Source of the DNA: Mesorhizobium huakuii | GTDB lineage: Bacteria; Pseudomonadota; Alphaproteobacteria; Rhizobiales; Rhizobiaceae | NCBI RefSeq assembly: GCF_014189455.1 | Contig: NZ_CP050296.1 | Coordinates: 2,538,001-2,602,000, forward strand | Direction of reading: 5' to 3' | Length of the DNA stretch: 64,000 nt | Part shown: positions 9,025 through 18,463 of the stretch, piece after piece | Position numbering within the stretch: the first letter of the stretch is position 1 | Layout: every line of letters starts with the position of its first letter | Translations under genes and position numbers: made by a program | The notes under the pieces: model-generated | Database searches by the model: none | Told to the model about the DNA's origin: nothing | Seen by the model: the letters and a program-made list of their open reading frames with translations, nothing else

Positions 9025-9855
9025 TCACCAGCTTCCCGAGGAGCCGCCACCGCCGGACGAACCGCCGCCGCCGGAAAAGCCACCGCCGCCGCCACCTGAC
9101 GACCAGCCACCGCCGGAACTGCCCGAGGACCAGCCACCGGATGAGGAGCGCCGGCCGGGCTCGAACGTCATGCCGAGCCAGCGATAGCGCCCTGGCCCGA
9201 GCTTCTGGCCGAAGATCGGCGGCAGGATGGAGGCGGCGATGCTGCCGAAGAAGATGATCGCCCAGATGCCGATGAACACCGCGAAGAACAAATTGTCGGT
9301 GTTGATGGGCGGCTGCTGGTTGCGTTCGCCGCGCGCCACCAGCTCTTCCGGATTGCCTTCCAGCACCATGATCATGTCGTCGACGGCCTTGGAGATGCCG
9401 CCGGAGAAATCGCCGGCGCGGAACGCCGGCACCATGTCGTTTTCGATGATCAGCTTGGTGTGCAAATCGGTCAGCGTGCCTTCCAGCCCATAGCCGACCT
9501 CGATGCGCATCTTGCGGTCGTTCGGCGCGACCAGCAGCAGCACGCCGTTGTTCTCCTTGGCCTGGCCGAGTTTCCAGAAGCGGAACAGCCGGTTGGCGTA
9601 GGGCTCGATCTCCTCGCCGCCGAGGCTGGGGATGGTGGCGACGACAATCTGGTCGGAGCCCTTGGTCTCGAAGGCGGCAAGTTTTTGCGTCAGCGCCGCC
9701 TTGGTGCCAGCATCAATGATGCCGGCATTGTCGACGACGCGGCCGGTGAGCGCCGGCAGGTCCGCGGCGAAGGCTGCGGACGGAAGCGCCAGGACGAACA
9801 GCACAACGGCGACAAGGCGACCCAGACGCCGTCCCTCATCGGCCCACGAGATCAC
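9025..9855 (-). CDS. TPM-domain protein with Gly/Ser-rich tail (copy 1)
   Basis: 276 aa with the same architecture as the downstream copy: signal peptide (LVAVVLFVLALPSAAFAADL), TPM domain, a membrane helix near residues 185-210, and a Gly/Ser tail ending in GSSGSW. The two TPM domains differ at only scattered positions. Encoded directly after lemA, with 18 bp between them. Confidence 0.87.
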   Translation of the reverse strand: MISWADEGRRLGRLVAVVLFVLALPSAAFAADLPALTGRVVDNAGIIDAGTKAALTQKLAAFETKGSDQIVVATIPSLGGEEIEPYANRLFRFWKLGQAKENNGVLLLVAPNDRKMRIEVGYGLEGTLTDLHTKLIIENDMVPAFRAGDFSGGISKAVDDMIMVLEGNPEELVARGERNQQPPINTDNLFFAVFIGIWAIIFFGSIAASILPPIFGQKLGPGRYRWLGMTFEPGRRSSSGGWSSGSSGGGWSSGGGGGGFSGGGGSSGGGGSSGSW

Positions 9856-9873
9856 GACGGTTGGCTCCGGCTA

Positions 9874-10512
9874 TCACCCGCCCTGCTTCGTGCCGAAATC
9901 GACCTTCGGCGGCTGCATCTTGTCTTCGTCGACGGTGAAATTGGCGAAGGGCTCGTTGCTGCGGAACCAGAAGGTCGCCCACAGCACTGACGGGAACGTC
10001 TTCAGAGTGAGGTTGTAGTCCCTGACCGCCTGGATGTAGTCGCGCCGTGCCACCGCGATGCGGTTCTCGGTGCCCTCGAGCTGGGCTTGCAGCGCGAGAA
10101 AGTTCTGGTTGGCCTTGAGGTCGGGATAGGCCTCCGACACCGCGATCAGCCGCGACAGCGCGCTGGTCAGCCCGGCCTGGGCATCCTGGAACTTCTTGAG
10201 GGCTTCGGGATCCTTCAGCGTTTCCGGCGTCACCGTAATCTGCGTCGCCTTGGCGCGCGCCTCGACGACCGCGTCGAGCGTGTCCTTTTCATGCGAGGCG
10301 TAGCCTTTGACCGTCTCGACCAGATTGGGGATGAGGTCGGCGCGGCGCTGGTACTGGTTCAACACCTCGCTCCATGCCGCCTTGGCGTTTTCCTCCGCGG
10401 TCGGGATCGTGTTGAAGCCGCAGCCGGCGAGCAGCGGCAGCACGATTGCCATCATCAGGAAGGCGGGCAGCGAGCGGAATGTCGATGGTCGAGCAAGGCG
10501 CTGGGCAAGCAT
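9874..10512 (-). CDS. lemA: LemA-family lipoprotein
   Basis: 212 aa. The lipobox LLAGCGF sits after a hydrophobic segment, so it is probably a lipoprotein. The LemA core follows: EENAKAAWSEVLNQYQRRADLIPNLVETVKGYASHE, then a helical bundle with NRIAVARRDYIQAVRDYN and the closing FPSVLWATFWFR. The start at 10512 has GAGGGA upstream; longer readings to 10914 lack coding character. First gene of the lemA-TPM-TPM-TPM operon. Confidence 0.92.
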   Translation of the reverse strand: MLAQRLARPSTFRSLPAFLMMAIVLPLLAGCGFNTIPTAEENAKAAWSEVLNQYQRRADLIPNLVETVKGYASHEKDTLDAVVEARAKATQITVTPETLKDPEALKKFQDAQAGLTSALSRLIAVSEAYPDLKANQNFLALQAQLEGTENRIAVARRDYIQAVRDYNLTLKTFPSVLWATFWFRSNEPFANFTVDEDKMQPPKVDFGTKQGG

Positions 10513-10675
10513 GATGGGGTCCCTCGGTAGAAGTTGCATGCGAAGCATTACCACAATCAGCGCGCAAGAAAACGGCCTCGGGCGGCAACTGCCGACCCGG
10601 ATCGCCCCGCGCTTCGCAAGGCCCTGTGATTGGCCGCGCGAACGCGATAAGGTCCGGTCAAAACGGGACATCATC

Positions 10676-10927
10676 ATGGCGCAACGCCAGGACAGCGACA
10701 GGGAATCGCGCCGTATCCTCGAGCGCGTCGCGCAGGAGACCGATCCGGCCGGCACCTCCTTCGTGGCGCGGACGACGAAAGGCGTGCGCGACCATGTCGC
10801 CGCGGCCGACGCCGACCGTACCGACCCGATCGAAGTCTGGGGCACGCGCATTGGCAGGATACTCGGCCTGCTTCTGGCGCTGGGCCTGATGGTCTGGCTC
10901 GTGCTTTTCCTCACCCGGGGCAGCTAG
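10676..10927 (+). CDS. Small single-pass membrane protein
   Basis: 83 aa. A charged N-terminal region (MAQRQDSDRESRRILERVAQETD) is followed by one C-terminal transmembrane helix (ILGLLLALGLMVWLVLFL, about residues 62-79). The short spacing of 13 bp to pdxY suggests co-transcription. Such proteins are conserved in rhizobia without known function. Confidence 0.65.
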   Translation: MAQRQDSDRESRRILERVAQETDPAGTSFVARTTKGVRDHVAAADADRTDPIEVWGTRIGRILGLLLALGLMVWLVLFLTRGS

Positions 10928-10940
10928 GAATCAAAAAACA

Positions 10941-11825
10941 ATGAGCGCCGAAAAACCCGACGCGCCGCGTGCGGTCATCGTCATTTCCAGCCATGTCGCC
11001 CGTGGCTCGGTCGGCAATCGTGCCGCCGTCTTCGCGCTGGAGACGCTGGGCTTTCCGGTCTGGGCCGTACCCACGGTCATCCTGCCCTGGCATCCCGGCC
11101 ATGGCCGGGCGACGCGCATCGTGCCGCCGCTCGACCAGTTCAAGGCGCTGATGGCCGATTTGGAGCGGGCGCCATGGCTGGGCGAGGTCGGCGCCGTGCT
11201 GTCGGGCTATCTCGGCGAGGCCGGCCAGGCCGAGGCCGTCGCCTCGCTGGTCGCGGCGGTCAAGGCCAGGACGCCTGATGCCGTCTATATCTGCGATCCG
11301 GTGATGGGTGATTCCGGCGGTCTCTACGTGCCCGAGCCCACCGCCGCGGCCATGCGTGACCGGCTGATGCCGATCGCCGACATCGCCACGCCCAACCGCT
11401 ATGAGCTGGAATGGATGGCCGGCGCGCCGCTGCCCGATTTGAAATCGGTGATTTCGGCCGCACTTCATTCCGGGCCGTCGACCATGCTGGTCACCTCGGC
11501 GCAGTCGATGATGATTGGCGGCACCGGCAATCTGCTGCTCGACGGCACCCAGGCGCTGCTCGCCGAGCACCGGCTGATCGACAAGCCGCCGAACGGCTTG
11601 GGCGACCTGACGGCTGCCGTCTACCTCGCCCGCATCCTCTCCGGCCAGCCGCCAATCAAGGCGCTGCAGTCGACCACGGCGGCGGTCTACGAGATCCTGG
11701 CGCGCACCGCAAAACGCGGCGGCGACGAGCTGCAGCTCGAAACCGACGCACAGAGCCTGTCGCACCCGATGGCCATGGTGCAGTTGCGCCACCTCACACA
11801 TCCGGGGCGGGACCGCCGGGCGTGA
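10941..11825 (+). CDS. pdxY: Pyridoxal kinase
   Basis: 294-aa ribokinase-superfamily enzyme phosphorylating pyridoxal (and probably pyridoxine/pyridoxamine) with ATP for vitamin B6 salvage. Diagnostic parts: VIVISSHVARGSVGNRA at the N-terminus, ICDPVMGDSGGLYVPE in the middle, TPNRYELEWMAG, and the C-terminal GLGDLTAA carrying the catalytic Asp. The stop overlaps the next start by 4 bp, so the DUF429 protein is translationally coupled. Confidence 0.93.
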   Translation: MSAEKPDAPRAVIVISSHVARGSVGNRAAVFALETLGFPVWAVPTVILPWHPGHGRATRIVPPLDQFKALMADLERAPWLGEVGAVLSGYLGEAGQAEAVASLVAAVKARTPDAVYICDPVMGDSGGLYVPEPTAAAMRDRLMPIADIATPNRYELEWMAGAPLPDLKSVISAALHSGPSTMLVTSAQSMMIGGTGNLLLDGTQALLAEHRLIDKPPNGLGDLTAAVYLARILSGQPPIKALQSTTAAVYEILARTAKRGGDELQLETDAQSLSHPMAMVQLRHLTHPGRDRRA

Positions 11826-12589
11826 TCTCTGAGGTCGCGCTGGTCGGCGCCGATGGCTGCAAGGCCGGCTGGATCGCTGTCCGGCGCAATCCCGGCATGG
11901 CGCCTTCCGTCGAGGTCTTTGCCAGCTTCGCCGCTCTGCTTTCGGCAATTCCCCAAGAGGCTATCGTCGCCGTCGACATGCCGATCGGCCTGCCGGATTT
12001 TTCCAGCAAAGGCGGACGCGGACCGGAGGCTCTGGTCAGGCCGCTGCTCGGGGCACGCCAATCCAGCGTTTTCTCGATCCCGTCCCGCGCCGCGCTCTAT
12101 GCCGACACCAGCGACTTCACCACGGTCGAAGCCTGGTATGCCGCGCATCGCAGGGCAAGCGAGGTGGCCAGAGCCACATCCGATCCGCCGCGCGGCGTTT
12201 CGATCCAGGCCTTCGGCATCTTTTCAAAAATCCGCGAGATCGACACATTGTTGATCGCACGCCCCGATTTGCGCGGACGCGTCTTCGAATCGCATCCGGA
12301 AGTCGCCTTCTGCCGTCTGAATGGCGACCGGGCGATGCAGTTGCCGAAGAAGATCAAGGGCGCCGTCAATCCGGCCGGGATGGCGGAGCGCAAGGCGCTG
12401 CTGTGCCGGCACGGCTATGCCATGGACTTCCTCGACCAGGCGCCGCCGCGTGGTGCGGCGGCCGACGATTTCCTCGACGCGGCCGTCATGATGCTGATCG
12501 CCGGCCGCATCGCCGGCGGCAAGGCCAGGCCGTTTCCGGACCCGCCACTCGCTGACGGTTTTGGCATACCGGTCGCCATCTGGGCATGA
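11822..12589 (+). CDS. DUF429-family protein
   Basis: 255 aa with GTG start inside the pdxY stop (GTGA). The family-typical RNase-H-like opening ALVGADGCKAGW and AVDMPIGLPD, and the late ADDFLDAAVMMLIAGR, match DUF429 (predicted nuclease-like). The biochemical role is unknown. The 4-bp overlap indicates coupling to pdxY, but a functional link is not evident. Confidence 0.82.
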   Translation: MISEVALVGADGCKAGWIAVRRNPGMAPSVEVFASFAALLSAIPQEAIVAVDMPIGLPDFSSKGGRGPEALVRPLLGARQSSVFSIPSRAALYADTSDFTTVEAWYAAHRRASEVARATSDPPRGVSIQAFGIFSKIREIDTLLIARPDLRGRVFESHPEVAFCRLNGDRAMQLPKKIKGAVNPAGMAERKALLCRHGYAMDFLDQAPPRGAAADDFLDAAVMMLIAGRIAGGKARPFPDPPLADGFGIPVAIWA

Positions 12590-12735
12590 CAATGTCGGCG
12601 GACGTCCCGCTTTGGCGCATGGCATTTATGGCCAGCCCCCACAATTCTGCATTGCTCGCGACAGGCTTTTACCGTTAGAGCCTTCTCGACCGCAAAGAGC
12701 TGCCGCCTCCAACCCCGGAAAGGCCTTAGCCGCCC

Positions 12736-13380
12736 ATGCCTCATCTTCCCGATCACCTCCTCGCCGGCTACCGCAATTTCATGAATGGCCGCTACCTCAC
12801 CGAAAGCGGCCGCTATCGCGAGCTCGCCCGCGAGGGGCAGGCCCCGGAGACGATGATCGTCGCCTGTTGCGACTCCCGCTCGGCCCCCGAAGCGATCTTC
12901 GACGCCGGGCCAGGTGAACTCTTCGTGCTGCGCAATGTCGGCAATCTGGTGCCGCCCTACGAGCCGGATGGCGAGTTCCATTCGACCTCGGCGGCGCTCG
13001 AATTCGCGGTGCAGAGCCTGAAGGTCAAGAACATCGTCGTCATGGGCCACGGCCGCTGCGGTGGCATCCGCGCCGCGCTCGACCCCAATGCCGCGCCGCT
13101 GTCTCCCGGCGATTTCATCGGCAAATGGATGAGCCTGATCGCGCCGGCTGCCGAAACCGTCTCTTCCAGCACCTTCATGACGGCAACGGAGCGCCAGACA
13201 GCACTGGAGCGCATCTCGATCCGCTATTCCATCGCTAATCTCAGGACCTTTCCTTGCGTCTCGATTCTCGAGGGCAAGGGGAGGCTGTCGCTGCACGGCG
13301 CCTGGTTCGACATTTCGACCGGCGAGCTCTGGGTGATGAACAAGGAGACCGGCGATTTCGAGCGGCCGGTGCTGGAATGA
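12736..13380 (+). CDS. Beta-class carbonic anhydrase
   Basis: 214-aa zinc enzyme interconverting CO2 and bicarbonate. The zinc-site motifs of the beta class are intact: CCDSR (Cys44, Asp46, Arg48) and GHGRCGG (His105, Cys108). Length fits the family. The stop overlaps the start of the following small gene by 4 bp. Its likely role is bicarbonate supply for carboxylases. Confidence 0.95.
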   Translation: MPHLPDHLLAGYRNFMNGRYLTESGRYRELAREGQAPETMIVACCDSRSAPEAIFDAGPGELFVLRNVGNLVPPYEPDGEFHSTSAALEFAVQSLKVKNIVVMGHGRCGGIRAALDPNAAPLSPGDFIGKWMSLIAPAAETVSSSTFMTATERQTALERISIRYSIANLRTFPCVSILEGKGRLSLHGAWFDISTGELWVMNKETGDFERPVLE

Positions 13381-13811
13381 ACGGTAAGGCGCGCCAGGTG
13401 AGGAACGTCCGTTCGGTCGTCTTCACCGCCATCGCGCTGCTGATAGCAATCATTGCCGCCCGCGCCGATGACGGTGCCATCATCAGCCGCTGGTACTCGG
13501 CGCTGCTGGTCGCCGACCGCACCGAACTCGCCGACCTGCTTGCCGACGACGTCCGCATCAAGCTCGACGACCTCGGCATCGTCCAGAGCAAGCAGGAATT
13601 CATCGCCTCGCTCGATGAATGGAAAGGCGCGGTTGCCGGCGCCGCGATCCGCCACCGGATCGAGAAGAGCGAGGGCGGCGTCACCACGGTGATCGCCTGT
13701 TACGACTTCCCCGACAATGACATGCTGATGCAGGAAACCTTCGCGGTGGCCGACAATCGCATCACCGCCAGCTCGCAGGCGGCCATCGCCGAAAACTGCG
13801 AAGCCTATTGA
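13377..13811 (+). CDS. Secreted SnoaL/NTF2-like small protein
   Basis: 144 aa, ATGA-coupled to the carbonic anhydrase gene. A signal-like helix (RSVVFTAIALLIAIIAARADDG) is followed by a fold-compatible NTF2/SnoaL pattern: RWYSALLVADRTELADLLADDVRIKLDDLGI. It has no enzymatic signature I recognise. The family call is tentative. Confidence 0.6.
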   Translation: MNGKARQVRNVRSVVFTAIALLIAIIAARADDGAIISRWYSALLVADRTELADLLADDVRIKLDDLGIVQSKQEFIASLDEWKGAVAGAAIRHRIEKSEGGVTTVIACYDFPDNDMLMQETFAVADNRITASSQAAIAENCEAY

Positions 13812-13902
13812 GGCGGATCGGCCAACTGCCATATTGCGGGCCTGCGGCCTGCGCACTACATCGGTGAGACCCTCCCTCCTTGATGCCAGCGAAAGACCCT
13901 CC

Positions 13903-15957
13903 ATGCCCTCCACGAAAGCCGTCGATCTCGCCGCCCATCCGTTGACCACGTGGCAAGGGCCGCTCGGCCTGCCCGACTTCGCCCATATCGGCGACGACGA
14001 TTTCTCCCCGGTCTTCGACGCGGCGCTGAAAGCGCATGAGTCCGAGATCGAGGCGATCGCCGGCAACACGGATGCAGCGACTATAGAGAACACGCTTGAA
14101 GCGCTGGAACTCGGCGGCGACGCGCTCGACCATGTCTCGTCGATCTTCTGGTGCCGCGCCGGCGCCTACACCAACGAGGCCATCCAGGCGCTGGAGCGCG
14201 ACATCTCGCCAAAAATGTCGAGGCACTTCTCGGCGATCTCGATGAACGAGAGACTGTTTGCCCGCATCGACGACCTTTACCAGCGCCGCGAGAGCCTTGG
14301 CCTCGACGCCGAGACCCTGCGGGTGCTGGAGAGGACCTGGAAGGGTTTCGTCCGTTCCGGCGCCAAGCTCGATGCCGAAGGCAAGAAGCGGCTGGCCAAG
14401 ATCAGCGAAGACCTGTCCTCTCTCGGCACCAGCTTCGGCCAGAACGTGCTGGCCGACGAACGCGACTGGGCGCTGTTCCTCGACGTATCAGACCTTGCCG
14501 GCCTGCCCGACTTCGTGAAAAGTTCGATGGCCGAGGCGGCCGAGATGCGCGGCCAGAAAGGCCGCTACGCCGTCACCTTGTCGCGCTCGATCTATGAGCC
14601 GTTCACGACCTTCTCGGAACGCCGCGACCTGCGCGAGATCGCCTTCCGCGCCTTCACCATGCGCGGCCAGAATGGCGGCGCCAGCGACAACACGTCCGTG
14701 GTGCGCGACATGCTAAAACTGCGCGCCGAAAAGGCGAAACTGCTTGGCTACGCCTCCTTCGCCGCGCTGAAGCTCGACGACACCATGGCCAAGACGCCGA
14801 AAGCCGTGCACGACCTGCTCGATCCGGTCTGGGAAAAGGCGCTGGAAAAGGCGGCCGCCGACCAGAAGGAGTTGGAACGGCTGGCCGCGGAAGCCGGCAG
14901 CAACGAAAAATTCGCCGCCTGGGACTGGCGCTTCTACCAGGAGAAGCTGCGCGCGGAAAAATTCGCGTTCGACGAGGCGGAACTGAAGCCGTATCTGCAG
15001 CTCGAGCGCGTCATCGACGCCTGCTTCGACGTGGCCACAAGGCTCTTCGGCATCACCTTCGAGGAGAAAAAGGGCATCGCCGCCTGGCACCCCGACGCGC
15101 GCGTCTTCGTGGTGAAAAACGCCGATAGCAGCGAGCGCGGCCTGTTCCTCGCCGATTATTTCGCACGGCCCTCGAAGCGTTCCGGTGCCTGGATGAGCGC
15201 GCTGAAGTCCGGTTACAAGCTTGGCCACGGCTCGAAGCCGGTGATCTACAACATCATGAACTTCGCCAAGCCGCCGGCCGGTGAGCCGGCACTGCTCTCG
15301 GTCGACGAGGCGAAGACGCTGTTCCACGAATTCGGCCACGCGCTGCACGGCATGCTGACCGACGTCACCTGGCCATCGGTGTCGGGCACTTCGGTCAGCC
15401 GCGATTTCGTCGAACTGCCCTCGCAGCTCTACGAACACTGGCTGACGGTACCGGCGGTGCTGGAAAAGCACGCGCTGCACGTCAAGACCGGCAAGCCGAT
15501 GCCCAAGGCGCTGCTCGACAAGATGCTGGCCACGCGCACCTTCGGCGCCGGCTTCGCCACCGTCGAATTCACGTCTTCCGCCTTGATGGATATGGCCTAT
15601 CACGCCCGCCCGGACGCCCCGCAGGAACCGCTTCGTTTCGAAGCTGAAACGCTCGACAAGCTCGACATGCCCGACACCATCGCGATGCGCCACCGCACCC
15701 CGCATTTCGGCCATGTCTTCTCGGGCGACGGCTATTCGGCCGGCTACTATTCCTACATGTGGTCGGAAGTGCTCGACGCCGACGCCTTCGCCGCCTTCGA
15801 GGAGACCGGCGACCCCTTCAACCCGGCGCTGGCCGAACGGCTGCGCAAGAACATCTACGCCGCCGGCGGCTCGAAGGACCCGGAAGAACTCTATACGGCT
15901 TTCCGGGGCAAGATGCCGTCGCCGGAAGCGATGATGGTGAAGCGCGGGCTGGTGTGA
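13903..15957 (+). CDS. M3-family oligopeptidase (Dcp/OpdA type)
   Basis: 684-aa zinc peptidase cleaving short peptides in the cytoplasm. The catalytic zinc motif HEFGH is at residues 475-479 within TLFHEFGHALHGML, and the downstream SGDGYSAGYYSYMWSEVLDAD and late FRGKMPS segments are those of the oligopeptidase A / peptidyl-dipeptidase Dcp branch. The start MPSTKAVDLAAHPL at 13903 is preferred; the ORF extends 23 codons upstream without family similarity. Dcp and OpdA cannot be told apart securely here. Confidence 0.93.
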   Translation: MPSTKAVDLAAHPLTTWQGPLGLPDFAHIGDDDFSPVFDAALKAHESEIEAIAGNTDAATIENTLEALELGGDALDHVSSIFWCRAGAYTNEAIQALERDISPKMSRHFSAISMNERLFARIDDLYQRRESLGLDAETLRVLERTWKGFVRSGAKLDAEGKKRLAKISEDLSSLGTSFGQNVLADERDWALFLDVSDLAGLPDFVKSSMAEAAEMRGQKGRYAVTLSRSIYEPFTTFSERRDLREIAFRAFTMRGQNGGASDNTSVVRDMLKLRAEKAKLLGYASFAALKLDDTMAKTPKAVHDLLDPVWEKALEKAAADQKELERLAAEAGSNEKFAAWDWRFYQEKLRAEKFAFDEAELKPYLQLERVIDACFDVATRLFGITFEEKKGIAAWHPDARVFVVKNADSSERGLFLADYFARPSKRSGAWMSALKSGYKLGHGSKPVIYNIMNFAKPPAGEPALLSVDEAKTLFHEFGHALHGMLTDVTWPSVSGTSVSRDFVELPSQLYEHWLTVPAVLEKHALHVKTGKPMPKALLDKMLATRTFGAGFATVEFTSSALMDMAYHARPDAPQEPLRFEAETLDKLDMPDTIAMRHRTPHFGHVFSGDGYSAGYYSYMWSEVLDADAFAAFEETGDPFNPALAERLRKNIYAAGGSKDPEELYTAFRGKMPSPEAMMVKRGLV

Positions 15958-15963
15958 TTAGCC

Positions 15964-16144
15964 GATCTCCCCCTCGTGGGGGAGATGGCCGGCAGGCCAG
16001 AGGGGGGCGCTGTCCCGCCGACGTCTCCGCCAGAAGATCAGCGATCTTCGTTCGATTTCTTGCCCGCAGGACTGGCGAGGCCGCGATCCTTCGCGCCCCC
16101 CTCTGCCCTGCCGGGCATCTCCCCCACGAGGGGGGAGATCGGCA
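15964..16144. repeat. Palindromic repeat read into the M81 gene end
   Basis: The outer arms GATCTCCCCCTCGTGGGGGA... (15964 on) and ...CCCCCACGAGGGGGGAGATC (to about 16144) are inverted copies, with AGAGGGGGGC / GCCCCCCTCT inside. It belongs to the rhizobial mosaic palindromes. Roughly its right half lies inside the open reading frame of the M81 peptidase. Confidence 0.8.
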
Positions 16145-17615
16145 GCTTCCACGGATCCTTCACCCTCGGCCACACCGGCCGCGTCAGCTTCCTGTAATCC
16201 GTCACCGCCGGATTGCTCGGATACGAACTCGGCGCGGAGACATAGATGATTTCCGCCGCGATCGGCTCGAAGCCGGCGTAGAAATGGTTGGTCGATTTGA
16301 TCAGCAAGATATCCTTGCTCAGCGGATCGACGCCGATGTTGGAAAAAATGTCTGGCTCGAAGGTCTGCGTACGGTTGGTGTTGAGGATGATGTCGACTTC
16401 CGTGCCTTCGATGCGGACCAGCGCGGTCGGCCCAAGCGTCACCCGGCTCGGCCCGAAACTCTGCCAGCCCTCGGCGACGGCCTTCAGCACCTTGACGCGC
16501 GCGTCGATCGGCTCGCCGGCCAATGGCCCGGCCTTCCCGCCGAAGCGCAGGTCGATGACGGCACCCTCGCCCGCCGCCTGGCAGAAGGTCACGGCGATCG
16601 GATCCCAGATCGTCGCCACGCCGACATTGCTCAGGCCACGTTCCAGCATGGCGCGCAGCACGACAGTACCGTCGCCGGCAACGCCGCCGCCGGGATTGTC
16701 CCAGATGTCGGCAATGACCACCGGCTTGCCCGGATTCTCGGCGCGCACGGCCAGGGCCCGGTCGATGCCGTCGGCGGTATCAAGCATCGTCATCGCCGTC
16801 TTTTCGCGCAGTTCGTAGAGCTCGCGCCCCAGCCGCTCCGCCAGCGCATCGCCCTTGGCCTTGTCATTGTCGGTGACAACAAGGATGCGTGCGCCCATTT
16901 CCGGCACGTCGGCGGCCATGAAGCCGTGGACGACGGAAACCGACAGCACGCCGTCCTTGCCGTGCAGCGCCTTGATGCGGTCGACGAAGGAGCGCATCGG
17001 CTCACGGCTGGTCGGCAGCACCTGGATCATGCGGCAGTCGAAGGTCGAGATGACGGGCTTGATCTCGCCGCGCGCGGCGGCCAGCCCAAGCTCCACGACA
17101 TGTTCGCCGCGCTCGTAGAAGTCGGTGTGCGGGAATTCGAGGAAATAGGCCATGACATCGGAGGCCGCCACGCGCTTGGGCGTCAGATGGCTGTGCGGAT
17201 CGAACTCGGAGGCGATCACCACGTCGGGCCCGACGATCGCCCGCACGCGCTCGAGCAGGTCGCCTTCGCAATCGTCATAGCCTTGCGCCACCATGGCGCC
17301 GTGCAGGCCGAGGATGACCGCATCGACCGGCAGTGCCGCCTTCAGCTGGTCGAGAATTTCGTCGCGCAGCGCCTCAAAGGTCTGGCGCTGTACCAAGCCG
17401 CCGGGCTCGGCCCAGGTCGCGGTGCCTTCGATCACAGTCAGCCCTTCTTTTGCCGCGCGCCGGCGCAAAGCGACGATCGGCGAGGAGCACAGCGTCGGCG
17501 TCTCCGGATGCTTGCCCGGCCCGGCATAGAAGGCCATGTCGAACGAGGCCCGATCTGTCGGCACCGGCGAAAAGGTGTTGGTTTCCGTCGCCAGCGAGGC
17601 GGTGAAGATGCGCAT
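16038..17615 (-). CDS. M81-family (MlrC/microcystinase C-like) metallopeptidase
   Basis: 525 aa. MlrC-type proteins open MRIFTASLATETNTFSPVPT as here, carry the central GLHGAMVAQGYDDCEGDLLERVR and DPHSHL metal-binding segments, and a C-terminal DIWDNPGGGVAGDGT. They are putative zinc peptidases or amidohydrolases. The last 35 or so residues (from PISPLVGEMPGRAEGG) are encoded by a palindromic repeat, so the ancestral stop was probably further upstream. It lies downstream of two sugar-type permeases in the same direction, suggesting it processes the transported compound. Confidence 0.85.
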   Translation of the reverse strand: MRIFTASLATETNTFSPVPTDRASFDMAFYAGPGKHPETPTLCSSPIVALRRRAAKEGLTVIEGTATWAEPGGLVQRQTFEALRDEILDQLKAALPVDAVILGLHGAMVAQGYDDCEGDLLERVRAIVGPDVVIASEFDPHSHLTPKRVAASDVMAYFLEFPHTDFYERGEHVVELGLAAARGEIKPVISTFDCRMIQVLPTSREPMRSFVDRIKALHGKDGVLSVSVVHGFMAADVPEMGARILVVTDNDKAKGDALAERLGRELYELREKTAMTMLDTADGIDRALAVRAENPGKPVVIADIWDNPGGGVAGDGTVVLRAMLERGLSNVGVATIWDPIAVTFCQAAGEGAVIDLRFGGKAGPLAGEPIDARVKVLKAVAEGWQSFGPSRVTLGPTALVRIEGTEVDIILNTNRTQTFEPDIFSNIGVDPLSKDILLIKSTNHFYAGFEPIAAEIIYVSAPSSYPSNPAVTDYRKLTRPVWPRVKDPWKLPISPLVGEMPGRAEGGAKDRGLASPAGKKSNEDR

Positions 17616-17638
17616 GCAAGCTCCGTGGAATGCAAAGT

Positions 17639-18463
17639 CTATTTGACGGCCCCGAGCGCCAGGCCCCGGACGAGGTAGCGCTGCAGCCAGATGAACAGGA
17701 TCGCCACCGGCAGCGTCGCCAGCAGCGTCGCCGCCATGACGTGATGCCATTCGATCGTGTAGCGGCCGGCGACGAGAGAAAAGACCTGGATCGGCAGCGT
17801 GTAGCTCTCCTGGCTGCGCAGCATGGTGAGCGCCACGACGAACTCGTTCCAGGCGTTGATGAAGGTGAAGATCGCGGTCACCGCGATTGCCGGCAGGCAG
17901 AGCGGCAGGAACACTTTGCGCAGGGTCAGCCAGCGACCGGCGCCTTCCATCCAGGCGGCTTCCTCGAGATCGCGTGGAATGGTGTCGAAATAGCTCTGCA
18001 GCATCCACACGGTGAAGGCGACGTTGAAGGCCATATAGATGAAACCGAGCGCCGTCGTCGATTCGACCAGCCCCCAGGCCGCCATCAGCCGGAACAGGCC
18101 GAGCACCAGCACGATCGGCGAGATCATCTGCGAGATCAGCAGGAACTGCCGGAAAGCTCCATAGCCGGCAAAGCGAAAGCGCGACATGGCGTAGGCGGCG
18201 GGAACGGAGATGAGGATCGCGCCGACCGTGGCGATGACCGAGACATAGAGCGAATTGGCCAGCGCCTGGCCAAAACCGGTCGCCACCCACATATCGGAGA
18301 AGTTGGACCAGCGGAACTCGCTCGGCCACCATGTCGGCGACAGAACCTCCTGCCGTGGCTTGACCGCGGTCAGGAACATCACCGCGAAGGGAAAGATCGT
18401 CACCACGATCAGCGGCGCCAGAAGCAGCCAGGCGATGACGGTGCGTTTTAGTTTGCTCGTCAT
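17639..18463 (-). CDS. ABC transporter permease (carbohydrate type, MalG-like)
   Basis: 274 aa, six hydrophobic segments, MalG-like. The EAA loop that docks the ATPase is visible as [26 protein letters not shown]. The start overlaps the stop of the preceding permease by 4 bp. It works with the other permease, the binding protein and the ATPase encoded on the opposite strand. Confidence 0.92.
   Translation of the reverse strand: MTSKLKRTVIAWLLLAPLIVVTIFPFAVMFLTAVKPRQEVLSPTWWPSEFRWSNFSDMWVATGFGQALANSLYVSVIATVGAILISVPAAYAMSRFRFAGYGAFRQFLLISQMISPIVLVLGLFRLMAAWGLVESTTALGFIYMAFNVAFTVWMLQSYFDTIPRDLEEAAWMEGAGRWLTLRKVFLPLCLPAIAVTAIFTFINAWNEFVVALTMLRSQESYTLPIQVFSLVAGRYTIEWHHVMAATLLATLPVAILFIWLQRYLVRGLALGAVK

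Noticed and set aside
15759..17678. 639-codon plus-strand open frame
   Set aside because: Antisense to the M81 peptidase and to the end of the M3 gene; no motif, and it crosses two real genes.
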